The notes below the pieces were generated by a model. That model worked only from the letters and a program-made list of their open reading frames with translations, did no database searches and was not told the DNA's origin. From Malachius bipustulatus (taxonomy: Eukaryota; Arthropoda; Insecta; Coleoptera; Melyridae), in contig OU342633.1 of NCBI GenBank assembly GCA_910589415.1, positions 55,980,404 through 56,044,403 on the forward strand: a DNA stretch of 64,000 bases, in the 5' to 3' direction. Both the position numbers and the translations under genes were made by a program. Shown one piece after another: positions 11,067-20,782 of this stretch. How positions within the stretch are numbered: position 1 is the stretch's first letter; every line of letters starts with the position of its first letter.

Positions 11067-12275
11067 CGGCGAGTATTATAACGGGTTAATGAACTTTTTA
11101 ACGGGCTATTAAGTCCAAACGGGCTATTAAGCGTCTTATAAAGGTTTTGACAACTGAAATCGTTAACTTTTCTCATTAGGCTAATAGATCGTTAGGCTAA
11201 TGGGCAGATTTTTTCATTAAGCGTCTTATAAAGGTATTTGTTGTATACGGCTAACGTGACAACATAGATATGTAAGTTTGACAATGTCATGTCACGAATG
11301 CATGTGTCATTACTGTCATCTGTCATTTGTATTTTAGTTTTAACTGTAAAGTGTAAAGCATTACGAATATCATTAATACAATACAATCGGGATCATGCCT
11401 GCAAGATTCATTGTCATGTATCTCGTGCTGAAGAATAGTTAATAAAGCAAATTAAATATAATCGTTTAATAATTAATTCCTATTCTGCTACTAATCAAAT
11501 TAAACTAAACAGTATTTTTTACCATTTTTAGGTTAGAAGTAGCTCGTTAAGTCGGAGAAATAACTAATCACCAAAATTCTACCGATTAATAAGGGACTTA
11601 ACGAAATGAAATGTCAAATGGATTGATATATTTCCATTCTAAATAAATACAATTTTGACTGAATCTAGTTTTTATTCAATAATCCACTAATTTAGAATAC
11701 TTTTTTGAATGACTACTTATAGGTTTAATTACATTGAACAACATTGAACATTACATTGAAATAAAATAATAATAATTATTAATACCTAATAATTGGAATA
11801 AATAGGTGTAAAATGGTGTTTTCAGAATGTCTCAGCTCTCATTCACTCGTCTTCTGACAAAGAGGAACAGCACCCGGTGAGTTTCAGAAGTCCTAGAGAC
11901 AGGTGGTCTAGTCCTTTTAACACTTTCGAACTATTCACTTCACTCACATATACGCACTGGCACTGACAGTACTGACACTCACTAACCCAACTTCTGGTGT
12001 GACCGCGTGACGTGTGGAGTATGTATGTATTCTATTATTTCACCACCATCGGAACATTTCGGTCCGTAGCCTCTCGTAGGCACAGCCATTCGTTTGAATT
12101 CGGCCCAAAAACTCATTAAATTCCTCATTAAATATGGCGACTTCCGTCTTTAACTAATAGCCCGTTAGGACCTGGAATGTTTTGCTTTATAATACCCGAT
12201 CGAAACTTAATTTTTCATTAGGACTAATAGCCCGTTTGTTAACGAGCTACTTAATGAGCCTTTATAATATTGGCT
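11067..12275. mobile_element. TIR element ending near TATTATAA, about 1.2 kb
   Basis: The left end has AGTATTATAACGGGTTAATG followed by ACGGGCTATTAAG. The right end carries an imperfect complement with CTAATAGCCCGTTTGTTAAC and CCTTTATAATATTGG. Comparing the flank CACTGAGA (left) and GTTGTCC (right) with an uninterrupted inverted copy near 13030-13085 supports an insertion here. ACGGGCTATTAAG-like units recur within the sub-terminal regions. I see no transposase. Edges are approximate and the superfamily is unknown. Confidence 0.6.
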
Positions 12276-13116
12276 GTTAGAGTTGTCCGTTGTCATGCCA
12301 CACTGATTCTGACTAAACAATTTCATTTAATTCGATTTGAATCGTACACTTATTTCTAAGTCGAACCAGATGTGGTATCGCAGTTCGTGTCAGTGGCGTG
12401 TGTTGAGGAATAATGAATATCCTATAAATATATTATTTCGACAAGTTATTGACGAAGTAGTGCCTTGCAACTTTTTGATAACAAATATTATATAATGCAA
12501 GTAAATAAGAATGATAATAATTATTGTTATCATCATGATAGAAATATCATGTCACCTACCTGCTGGTTGCCGTTTAAAAGAAAGAATAACGACAACTCCG
12601 TTTTCTTATTTGCAAGTAAAATATTCCAGCAATTTTACCACAAGACCACGTACTAGGGAGTTCAATCGTTTCCCAGGCAAAGCAAGGAAGTAGATTTTTA
12701 GGCATTCGAGCAATTATAATAATAAGTTACTCATAGTTTATCACAGGACACAGGTAATTCTGCTAATTTCGTATTAAAAACGTTTCAAATCACAAGACAA
12801 ACCTTATTAGTATATATTTACCGCTGACACTGACACTACTGACAGTAGCGACGACAATCTTATCGTAATATCGTATCAATCTAAGCGTATCAAGACGCGA
12901 GTCGGTACTTCCTTCTCACTCTCGCTCATCTTTTTAGAATTGCTGACGATTCAAACGTATTTCTGACAATACGTCCCATTTTAACTCGATTGACTATGCA
13001 ATGCAATAGAAGGAGCAAGAAACATAACGAGATGATGTATCCTTAGTTCTCACAACAGACAACTCTCAGTGTACAGACTTTATTAATGGAAGTGATGCAA
13101 AGAAATCTCAGCTCAA
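12276..13116. other. Unclassified centre of structure D
   Basis: No gene or clear element is visible. The two overlapping 60-residue frames near 12465-12693 are not gene-like. The last part (about 13014-13085) is an inverted partial copy of sequence near 11040-11062. Confidence 0.4.
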
Positions 13117-13833
13117 CCGACAAAATAAAACAGTTTTATCAGCTGTCAAACAACAATCAATAATAGTGACATCCATAATGATAAACAATAAGCGTAATAA
13201 TAACAAAAGGACTACCTCATTCGAAAACACGAAGTAGTAATTTTGTTCTTATGTCAACCATTCTTAACAATGCAAGCGAAGAAACATCTTGAATTATTCA
13301 GAATGAATGGTTCGTTTGAAGGCAAATTAACTTTATTTGAAATTTTCCTTAATACCAGATTTCGGGAGCCTTTAAAATTTGGGTTAGTTTTAATACAACC
13401 CTGTATTTTCAATTTTTATCCTTAGTCGATTATCAATCTTGCGTGTTCTTGTTTGAAGCTTAAGTTTGAAAATGAGCCCTACATTTTGAAAATCGGGTCA
13501 CGGGTAACAAAGTTATCATTGCCACACCAAAAAGTAGTTATTTTGAAATCACCCTGTAAATAAAAGAAATAATCGAAAAATTCGAAAACCGTTTCGAGAT
13601 ATGAGGTCCATCTTCATGATCTTTGTGTTGAAATTTAAAAAGAAAAATCTTTGATCAAATGGGAGCTAGCCGAACTTTCTGAGATTTTGAACTGTTTTAT
13701 TTACCACCCTATATAAACTTTGTGTGAAGTACCAAGTTCTTGCAAACATACTGACTGATAAACAAGGGATTGAACCAGTGAACACTCGAAACAAAAATTG
13801 AATTACTCGAAACAATTCAAATTTTATCGGGGG

Positions 13834-14054
13834 TAATTACAACGAGAGCTTATTTTTTATCCGGATAAAGATGCAGTTTTAACGAAAATTTGTTTTTTAT
13901 TGGCAATTTAACGAGTCAAATTGTCTGATAAAACGACGAGTTCGAAGGACGAGTCGTTTTATCTGACAATTTGACGAGTTGAATTGCCAAAGAAAAAACA
14001 AATTTGAGTTTAAAAGTGCATCTTTATCTGGATAAAAAATATAAGCTCGTGTGT
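13834..14054. repeat. Hairpin MITE in the right arm of D
   Basis: Left half: TTATCCGGATAAAGATGCA, then ATTGGCAATTTAACGAGTCA. Right half: the complements, with ATTTGACGAGTTGAATTGCC and GCATCTTTATCTGGATAAA. The symmetry centre is near 13945 at GACGAGTTCGAAGGACGAG. It has no counterpart in the left arm of D, so it entered after the arms formed. Confidence 0.8.
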
Positions 14055-14399
14055 AATTTAGGGAGATAATTTAACGAATAACAAAATTTATTTATTTATT
14101 GGAAATAAATGACGTTTATTAATTTGTCAATTAATATCACCTTGGTAACTACTTACTTGATTTTGCATCTAAAAAGCTAGCTTACATTTTATCCAGATGC
14201 AAAGTTAGGGCTAACTTTATCCGATGTCAAAGTGACAAAAACACTATTCCTTATGTCATTTTTAATACATGAGTTAAATTATCAGTGCCAAAGTTAGGGC
14301 AAATTTGGTCATGTAACGTTTCATTTGTTGAGCAGTTTATTATAAAAAATCCAGGAATAAACATTACTTTATAAAATGGTGGTATGTATTATTTTCTAG

Positions 14400-14452
14400 G
14401 CTGGTGGAAGAAATCGCAGCAGTGGCGGGCTTTTCAGATGAAGTGAGTGAAG
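14400..14452 (+). other. Possible host exon split by the errantivirus (left part)
   Basis: A TTTTCTAG acceptor-like site ends at 14399. The sequence after it is open from 14401 to the insertion point and codes for a peptide starting LVEEIAAVAGFSDEVSE. If the provirus and one GAAG copy are removed, the frame runs on at 25461 for nine codons to a TAA at 25487-25489. Codon usage looks coding and the frame joins cleanly. I do not recognise the peptide, and no upstream exon is found in the window, so this is tentative. Confidence 0.3.
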
Positions 14453-15052
14453 TGTTATGTGTGAAAACATTAACGTGTATGCGCAAGAACAATAATTAGT
14501 TATTATCAAGTAGAATTATTATTAATTTAGCATATTAAGACTCATAGAATTATGTATTCAAATTTAGTTCATCATTAACATTCGTGAGAGTCCTCTTATA
14601 AACAAATTTGTTACTCCTTAACAAAGTTTGTTGTTGAACAAACACATTTCTTAAATATTTATCTGGTCGTTGCCTGCCCGCACCCTGTTTGATGCAATAT
14701 ACTATAAACTTCCTTTGAAAGGGTCTAGCAGCCATCTACCAGATTAAAACAACTTTATTCTGTATTTAATTATTTATGTTATTGATAATTTATTGTCATT
14801 TCTTACTAACCAGTTGCATGCATCAGGCACTTCGTGCCTACGTGACTACCCTACAAGGAGGGTTGGCTCCCATATGTATCCTGTACAATGTTTACATCAA
14901 GAAGTTATAAATTCTCTTACGCACTCGATGTACAGTCAGTAGTTGTTCGGCTTTACCATCTTATGCCTCTCTCGATGAAATTATAGTTTGTAATCGGAAC
15001 TTAATAAATATTAGTTTTTTAAAAAGTGAATTTTATCTTGTGAAACCTAAAA
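14453..15052 (+). repeat. 5' LTR of the errantivirus (600 bp)
   Basis: It starts TGTTATGTGTGAAAAC and ends GTGAAACCTAAAA. TATAAA occurs at 14703-14708 and AATAAA at 15003-15008. A TCAGT initiator-like site is near 14935. Its outer edge abuts GAAG. The minus-strand 61-residue frame here also appears in the 3' LTR and is only a shadow. Confidence 0.95.
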
Positions 15053-15053
15053 T

Positions 15054-15072
15054 TGGCGCAGTCAGTAGGATT
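15054..15072 (+). other. Primer-binding site, tRNA-Ser type
   Basis: TGGCGCAGTCAGTAGGATT begins one base after the LTR. The TGG start matches the tRNA CCA end. CGCAGTC fits the acceptor stem of insect tRNA-Ser, as in the 17.6/297 group. The tRNA identity is from general knowledge, not a search. Confidence 0.75.
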
Positions 15073-15816
15073 TCAAGAAAAGTGAAAACTCAGCGGCCCC
15101 TCTCCTGAGAAGACACTTTTGTACTCCAGTACTTCATCTTGACGGACTAATGAAGCTCCAACTTCGAGGGCTGTTACTGTAAGTGTTTGCATTCTTTACA
15201 TCCCCTGTATTTTGATTTTTTTCGAATTGCTTTTGTGGTTGCGAGTTGCTATACCTACATGTTTAAAATTATTTAAGAAAGGTCAAAACTTTCTTATTAT
15301 GTTCAATTCTACATAGAATCAAATTTCTAGGTTACGAGAAAAGTGCACTTACTTACTACAAAAAATTTTTATATACTAATATTGAATAAATAAATAAATA
15401 AATTTTCTTTTTCCGATTAAACAAAATTAAGTTTTCTCGCAGTTAATATCGTGACAAAGTTTGTAAAATAATCAACTATAATTTTATCGAGTCGTTAAAT
15501 TATTTGACATCTATATCACAACGACAATAATAATTATTGAATAACGCTCACCGTTCATCGCATCCTATTTTTGGCTTGTTAAGTTAAATATTACACATGA
15601 TCTAGCAGCTCTCTGAATCATTATTACCTACTAATTCCTATGTTTCCTATTTTTATATTGCATGTAATTAGAACTGAACAGGCCCCTTGAACCTTAAGAA
15701 CGTCACATAAATTTTTATAGGTTACATGTATTATTGGTATTGACACTTTTCATATTTACTGCGGAAACGCCTGCATTTTAATTTTATACCTATACCTACA
15801 TATAACTCATTACAAG
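15073..15816. other. Errantivirus leader, untranslated
   Basis: No ORF of note lies between the PBS and gag. A splice donor for env mRNA is expected in this part or early in gag, but I cannot pick one with confidence. Confidence 0.5.
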
Positions 15817-16824
15817 ATGGCAAACGAAAATGCCAATAATTTTGTTGACAATTTAAAACTGCTGCAATCCCTAAGTTCTCTGATTCCTGAATACGACGGC
15901 GACCAAGCCACCCTTAGCGATTTTATTTCCGCCTGCGAATTCGTTGTCGGTCAAATCGACGACGGCATCATGCCAGGTTTTCTGCTAATTCTAAAAAATA
16001 AATTATTAGGAAAAGCTAGACAGTTTATCTCTTCGAGAAGTCTCAACGTTTGGAACAGCATTAGGCAATTGCTAATAGGTCATTTTGGAGATTGTAGGGA
16101 CACTGAATCCTTGCTGAGGGATTTAACTACCTGTATTCAAAAGTCCTCCGAAACACCCAGAGCCTTCGTGCAAAGAATCGAAAATTTATTAACAAAACTA
16201 AGAAACACGGTAGCTTTAGATGAAGATATTGACGCTAGAACTAAAGAAGCTCTAAATGAGTCTCATGAAAGAATCGGTCTAAAAACAGTGCTAGCTGGAC
16301 TTGGTGATCCGATAGGTTCGATTATTCGTGCACAAAGACCACAGTCAATTGACGAGGCAGTTCAGTTCATAATTGAGGAGGAAAATATTTATTATTTGAG
16401 GAATAAAAATTCGTCAAAAGACTCAAAAACTATTCAAAGGATCGTCCCGAAATCAAACTTTTCTTCTGACCAGCGAAAAGACACAAAATTTTGTAACTAT
16501 TGCAAAAATCAGGGTCACTTAATAACAGAATGTCGAAAAAGAACCTATAACAACCAGCAACAACAAAATTTTCAAAATATCCCTAGGCAACCGCAAAATA
16601 ATCCGCAATACGCTCCTAGGCCACCCTTCACTAATCAAAATCAAAACTTTCGAAATAACAATCATAACCCGCCTTTTGAGAGAACACCTGTCATTCAGAG
16701 GAACCCAACAATCAACCATTTAAACTCCCACGAGGAGACAGGAACGGGCGATCTGTCTCCGAACTCTCAAGATTGCCCGGTCGTGAATTCCCTAGTAAAT
16801 CCATTCGAAGAGCTGGTATTTTAA
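15817..16824 (+). CDS. gag: Errantivirus Gag (335 aa)
   Basis: This is the structural polyprotein that forms the particle and binds the genomic RNA in the cytoplasm. It starts at ATG 15817 and ends at TAA 16822-16824. A retroviral zinc knuckle CX2CX4HX4C is present at about residues 226-239 (C-N-Y-C ... H ... C). After it comes a region rich in Asn, Gln and Pro (about 245-310). The stretch before the knuckle has a helical, capsid-like composition. It overlaps pol by 52 bases, and pol is in the -1 frame, which is usual for errantiviruses. No classical slippery heptamer in the correct frame is obvious in the overlap. The ORF is intact. Confidence 0.93.
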   Translation: MANENANNFVDNLKLLQSLSSLIPEYDGDQATLSDFISACEFVVGQIDDGIMPGFLLILKNKLLGKARQFISSRSLNVWNSIRQLLIGHFGDCRDTESLLRDLTTCIQKSSETPRAFVQRIENLLTKLRNTVALDEDIDARTKEALNESHERIGLKTVLAGLGDPIGSIIRAQRPQSIDEAVQFIIEEENIYYLRNKNSSKDSKTIQRIVPKSNFSSDQRKDTKFCNYCKNQGHLITECRKRTYNNQQQQNFQNIPRQPQNNPQYAPRPPFTNQNQNFRNNNHNPPFERTPVIQRNPTINHLNSHEETGTGDLSPNSQDCPVVNSLVNPFEELVF

Positions 16825-19800
16825 ACACAAATTCTGATAATTTATTTTTTATCGAAGATAAAGCCGGTAATAAATTCCTCATAGACACCGGTGCCGCTAT
16901 TTCACTCTGCAAACCCCACGTCATACGTGATCACAGTAAACTCTGCTCAGAAAATATTATTATACATGGCATTTCTAATCAAGACATTTTTGTTTCTCAA
17001 AGCTATACATATTTACCTAATCCTAATGCAAGCATTCCCCATAAAATATATGTACATAATTTAAATATTCGACATGACGGAATTTTAGGCCTGGATTTCT
17101 TACAACAATATGATTGCACTATTGATATACCCAATAGAATATTACATACCAACTTCCGCAATATCCCTTTGGTAAGGGATTTCAAAAACCCTGAAGCCGT
17201 CCCAGGAAAAACCCACGTTAGCTCGCGTGAACACCAGGGACAAGCAGCCGATAGTTCGGCTCCCGTTCAGTGTAAACTCAATTCGAATTCTGGCAATTTC
17301 CACAGTAATGGTGAATTGCTGCAAAATTCTCTCGCCAAGAAATTGGCAAACTCTCAGTCGCAAGCGATTGACACTAGTTCGCGAATCTCACCTGGTGCCA
17401 GACCAGTCACTGAGTCCGCTCAAAACATTGTTCAAATTCCCGCTCGCACCATATCGTACGTACGAATGAGGAGCACTCCTTGCAATTACAAATCCGCTAT
17501 TTGTCCACGCATAGACGTCGGAAAAACGGTGCGAATCCCAAGCGCCCTTGTACGTGTCGACAAGGATTCGTTTATCACCTCCATTATAAACATTTCTACA
17601 TCAGATATCGAAATAAAACTCCCTCTAATTGAATTGGAAAAATTTGAAGAGACCGAGGTATTTTCAATCGACAGTTCTGAAAATAGTTCTATGGACCAGT
17701 CCAGAATAGATACGGTTCTTAAAAATCTCAGGTTGGAACATTTAAACCAGGAAGAAACCCAACTCATCCAAGACCTGTGCATTTCGTACTCAGACATATT
17801 TTTCTTAGATGGTGACAAACTGTCATTTACTAACGCTATCAAGCATGAGATCAACACGGATAACAACAAACCTGTTTTCACGAAGTCTTATCGCTACCCT
17901 CAAATTCACAAACAGGAGGTTAAATCTCAAATCCAAACTATGCTTGACCAAGGCATCATTCGGCCCTCTGTCTCCCCCTGGTCATCTCCTGTATGGGTCG
18001 TCCCGAAAAAATTAGACGCCTCTGGCGTCCAAAAATGGAGAGTCGTCATTGATTACAGGAAACTCAATGAACTAACGGTCAATGACAAATATCCTCTGCC
18101 AATTATTTCCGATATTCTCGACCAACTAGGTAAATGTTCATTTTTCACTACGCTTGATTTAGCGTCCGGTTTTCACCAAATAGAAGTTCTATCTCAGGAT
18201 ATTCCCAAAACTGCCTTCTCGGTTGAAAATGGTCATTTTGAATTTATGCGTATGCCTTTTGGTTTGAAAAATTCGCCATCGACATTCCAAAGGGTTATGG
18301 ATAACGTTATGACAGGTCTCCAAGGTGAACAATGTCTCGTCTATATGGATGACATCATAATCTACTCCAGCACCCTCGAGGAACACATTGAAAGACTTCA
18401 GAATGTTTTCAAAAGACTCCGACAGTCAAATTTCAAAATTCAGCCTGACAAGTGCGAGTTCCTCAGGAAGGAAGTTGCATACCTTGGGCACTTGATCACC
18501 GAAAATGGGGTGAAGCCAAACCCCTCAAAAATAGATGTAGTCCAACGATTTCCGCAACCTAAAAACACTAAGGAAGTCAAACAATTTCTGGGCCTAACCG
18601 GTTACTACCGTCGGTTTGTAAAAGATTATTCCAAAATCATAAAACCCCTGACAAATCTCCTAAAGAAAGAAGTCCCTTTCACGTTTGGTGATTCATGCGT
18701 GAAGGCATTCGAGACTTGCAAAAAGATTCTCACGGAAGCCCCAATTTTGCAGTACCCAAAATTCGACGAAGAGTTTATTTTAACTACCGATGCAAGTGCC
18801 TTCGCGATCGGCTCTGTCCTCTCACAAGGCCCTATAGGTAAAGATCTTCCAATCGCCTATGCTTCTAGAAGTCTCAACCCCGCAGAAACTAGGTATTCCG
18901 TAATTGACCGCGAATTACTAGCAATAGTGTGGTCAGTCAAACATTTCCGCCCTTACCTATTCGGTCGTCGATTCAAGCTCGTAACAGATCATAAACCCCT
19001 CGAGTGGCTGTTTTCTGTCAAAGATCCAGGTTCTAGATTGAGTCGCTGGAGACTCAAACTGGAAGAATATGATTACGAAATAATTTACAAGCCAGGCAAG
19101 AAAAACGGCAACGCAGACGCCTTGTCTCGGATTGCTATAAATGTAATTCGATTGGAAGACGAAATTAAAGCTCTTACCACGCCGCAAAAGTGGCAAAACT
19201 ACATAGAAAACATTCATGTCAGTTACGAGAAAATAAATCACTCGAACCACTCAATTTTTCATAGGAGTTTTCACGATGTAATTTTCTGCATGCCAAACAA
19301 TCCTAGATCAAACGAAGACTTACGAATCTGGAACAAAATACGGGAGGACATAAACGACGAAGACTTCACTTTTACAGACAAAATCGAAATAAAACACAGT
19401 ATGACGAACAAAAACAAAAAGTTTTACTTAATCGAACGCGAACCACGCGATTTTAATCCGTGCTATTTTCGAGCATTTCTCGCAGTTGCAGACTTTCTTC
19501 CTGAAAACAATACCTATTACTTGCCAGCAATAAAAAACGTCGCCCTACCTAAAATTTTAAGTCAAGTTTTCCAAGATAAAAATGTTAAATTTGTCATTTG
19601 CCATGACGTAATAGTTAGAGATCCTCCTAAGGACGAAAAGAAAGCGATAATTAAAATGATTCACCTGGACCCTCAGAACTTCCATAAAGACATCAATGAA
19701 ACCCTTAGAAAACTTCAGCTAAAATATTATTGGCGAAACATGAGAGAGGACGTGATGAATTTTGTAAAATCATGCGAAACATGTACGAAAGCGAAAATAA

Positions 19801-20744
19801 ATCGTAAAAACCTAGATTATCCTCTTGTATTAACAGAAACCCCCAATAGACCATTCGAACGCATAAACATTGACACCTTCGATTATGATAAACACTCATT
19901 CCTCTCTATTATTGACGATTTTTCTAAATTCGCTCAGATATACGAACTAGAAGACAAAACAGGTTCGACCGTGAAAAGAAAACTCGCAATTTATTTTCAA
20001 CATTTTCCCATTCCTAAAAGAATACACACAGACTTAGGCAGCGAATTTAATAATAATATCATTAAAGAATTTTGTAAACTTTACGATATAAAATTAACAT
20101 TCAGCGCCTCAGACCACCCCCAGAGCAACGGCAGCGTTGAACGATTTCATGCTACCCTCGCTGACAGTCTAAGATGCTTTTCTAATGATAACCCAAATGA
20201 TAATTTAATCGACGCTATCCCTTTAATTATCAGCTCATATAACAACAGCAAAAATAGTTCAACAGGGTTCACTCCCCAAGAAACAATCTTTGGTCATTTA
20301 GACGTTACTAGAAATTTAATTAGCGCGTCAAACGATGCCGCGATCACCAATCTAGAAATTGAAGAAATGAAAACATGGTCTAACCATTTCTACCCTAAAA
20401 TTCAGAACAACATCACCTTCTCAAAACAAAAAGCTAAAGATCGTTTTGACAGTCATGTTCATAATGCCTTACCAGAATACAGGGTAGGACAACTAGTATA
20501 TTTGAAAAATATTCCCAAAAAGAAACATTCCCCCCGCTATACAGGGCCATACAAAATCCTGCGTCTAGTAAATGAACGTAACATAGAACTTAAGTTAAAT
20601 TCTAGGAAATATATAATCAATATCGACAAAATCAAGCCTTATATCTCCGACGATGATTTTAGTTCATCTGACGACGAACCATTATCAGATTTAATAAGCC
20701 CTGACAACGAATCTGTTGTTGCAGGTCCATCTTCTGGACAGTAA
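16773..20744 (+). CDS. pol: Errantivirus Pol: protease, RT, RNase H, integrase (1323 aa)
   Basis: One open frame with all catalytic domains in gypsy order. Aspartic protease: DTGA at about residues 38-41. Reverse transcriptase: YMDD at about 524-527, with upstream SPWSSPVWVVPKK and LDLASGFHQI blocks. RNase H: TDAS at about 672-675. Integrase: an N-terminal H...H...C...C zinc module at about 964-1010, then D1034, D1087 and E1123 (DD35E spacing). The coordinates start at a TTG near the gag overlap. Translation is expected as Gag-Pol through a -1 frameshift, so the true Pol N-terminus is set by processing. There are no stops or frameshifts. The C-terminus is acidic and serine-rich. Confidence 0.95.
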   Translation: MPGREFPSKSIRRAGILNTNSDNLFFIEDKAGNKFLIDTGAAISLCKPHVIRDHSKLCSENIIIHGISNQDIFVSQSYTYLPNPNASIPHKIYVHNLNIRHDGILGLDFLQQYDCTIDIPNRILHTNFRNIPLVRDFKNPEAVPGKTHVSSREHQGQAADSSAPVQCKLNSNSGNFHSNGELLQNSLAKKLANSQSQAIDTSSRISPGARPVTESAQNIVQIPARTISYVRMRSTPCNYKSAICPRIDVGKTVRIPSALVRVDKDSFITSIINISTSDIEIKLPLIELEKFEETEVFSIDSSENSSMDQSRIDTVLKNLRLEHLNQEETQLIQDLCISYSDIFFLDGDKLSFTNAIKHEINTDNNKPVFTKSYRYPQIHKQEVKSQIQTMLDQGIIRPSVSPWSSPVWVVPKKLDASGVQKWRVVIDYRKLNELTVNDKYPLPIISDILDQLGKCSFFTTLDLASGFHQIEVLSQDIPKTAFSVENGHFEFMRMPFGLKNSPSTFQRVMDNVMTGLQGEQCLVYMDDIIIYSSTLEEHIERLQNVFKRLRQSNFKIQPDKCEFLRKEVAYLGHLITENGVKPNPSKIDVVQRFPQPKNTKEVKQFLGLTGYYRRFVKDYSKIIKPLTNLLKKEVPFTFGDSCVKAFETCKKILTEAPILQYPKFDEEFILTTDASAFAIGSVLSQGPIGKDLPIAYASRSLNPAETRYSVIDRELLAIVWSVKHFRPYLFGRRFKLVTDHKPLEWLFSVKDPGSRLSRWRLKLEEYDYEIIYKPGKKNGNADALSRIAINVIRLEDEIKALTTPQKWQNYIENIHVSYEKINHSNHSIFHRSFHDVIFCMPNNPRSNEDLRIWNKIREDINDEDFTFTDKIEIKHSMTNKNKKFYLIEREPRDFNPCYFRAFLAVADFLPENNTYYLPAIKNVALPKILSQVFQDKNVKFVICHDVIVRDPPKDEKKAIIKMIHLDPQNFHKDINETLRKLQLKYYWRNMREDVMNFVKSCETCTKAKINRKNLDYPLVLTETPNRPFERINIDTFDYDKHSFLSIIDDFSKFAQIYELEDKTGSTVKRKLAIYFQHFPIPKRIHTDLGSEFNNNIIKEFCKLYDIKLTFSASDHPQSNGSVERFHATLADSLRCFSNDNPNDNLIDAIPLIISSYNNSKNSSTGFTPQETIFGHLDVTRNLISASNDAAITNLEIEEMKTWSNHFYPKIQNNITFSKQKAKDRFDSHVHNALPEYRVGQLVYLKNIPKKKHSPRYTGPYKILRLVNERNIELKLNSRKYIINIDKIKPYISDDDFSSSDDEPLSDLISPDNESVVAGPSSGQ
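20715..20724 (+). promoter_or_regulatory. Candidate env 3' splice acceptor
   Basis: GTTGTTGCAG sits at the end of pol, 59 bases before the listed env start, and the env frame is open from it. Errantivirus env is normally made from a singly spliced RNA with an acceptor near the end of pol. The donor has not been identified. Confidence 0.45.
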
Positions 20745-20782
20745 CCCAAACTCAGGTCACCATCTCACCAGTCGAAAACACC

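Larger units (their letters stand above)
9929..14337. repeat. Giant 4.4-kb inverted-repeat structure (D)
   Basis: The left arm (9929 to about 10648) begins AAACTGCTCAACAAATGAAA, and the right arm (about 13117-14337) ends with the complement. Pairing includes GATCATGAAGATGGACCTCA, a block beside TATAGGGTGGTAAATAAAAC, and the distal GATAAAACTGTTTTATTT block. The right arm is longer because an extra segment (about 13830-14281, including a hairpin) sits in it. The centre holds a Tc1 remnant, another TIR element and unclassified DNA. TACAGGGTG-like motifs occur inside the arms, not at the outer ends. Confidence 0.85.

Noticed and set aside
10348..13425. Two similar 60-residue open frames on opposite strands (10348-10530 and 13243-13425)
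   Set aside because: They are the two arms of inverted structure D and not genes.
14550..14735. Minus-strand open frame repeated identically at 22919-23104
   Set aside because: It is the errantivirus LTR read on the wrong strand in both copies.
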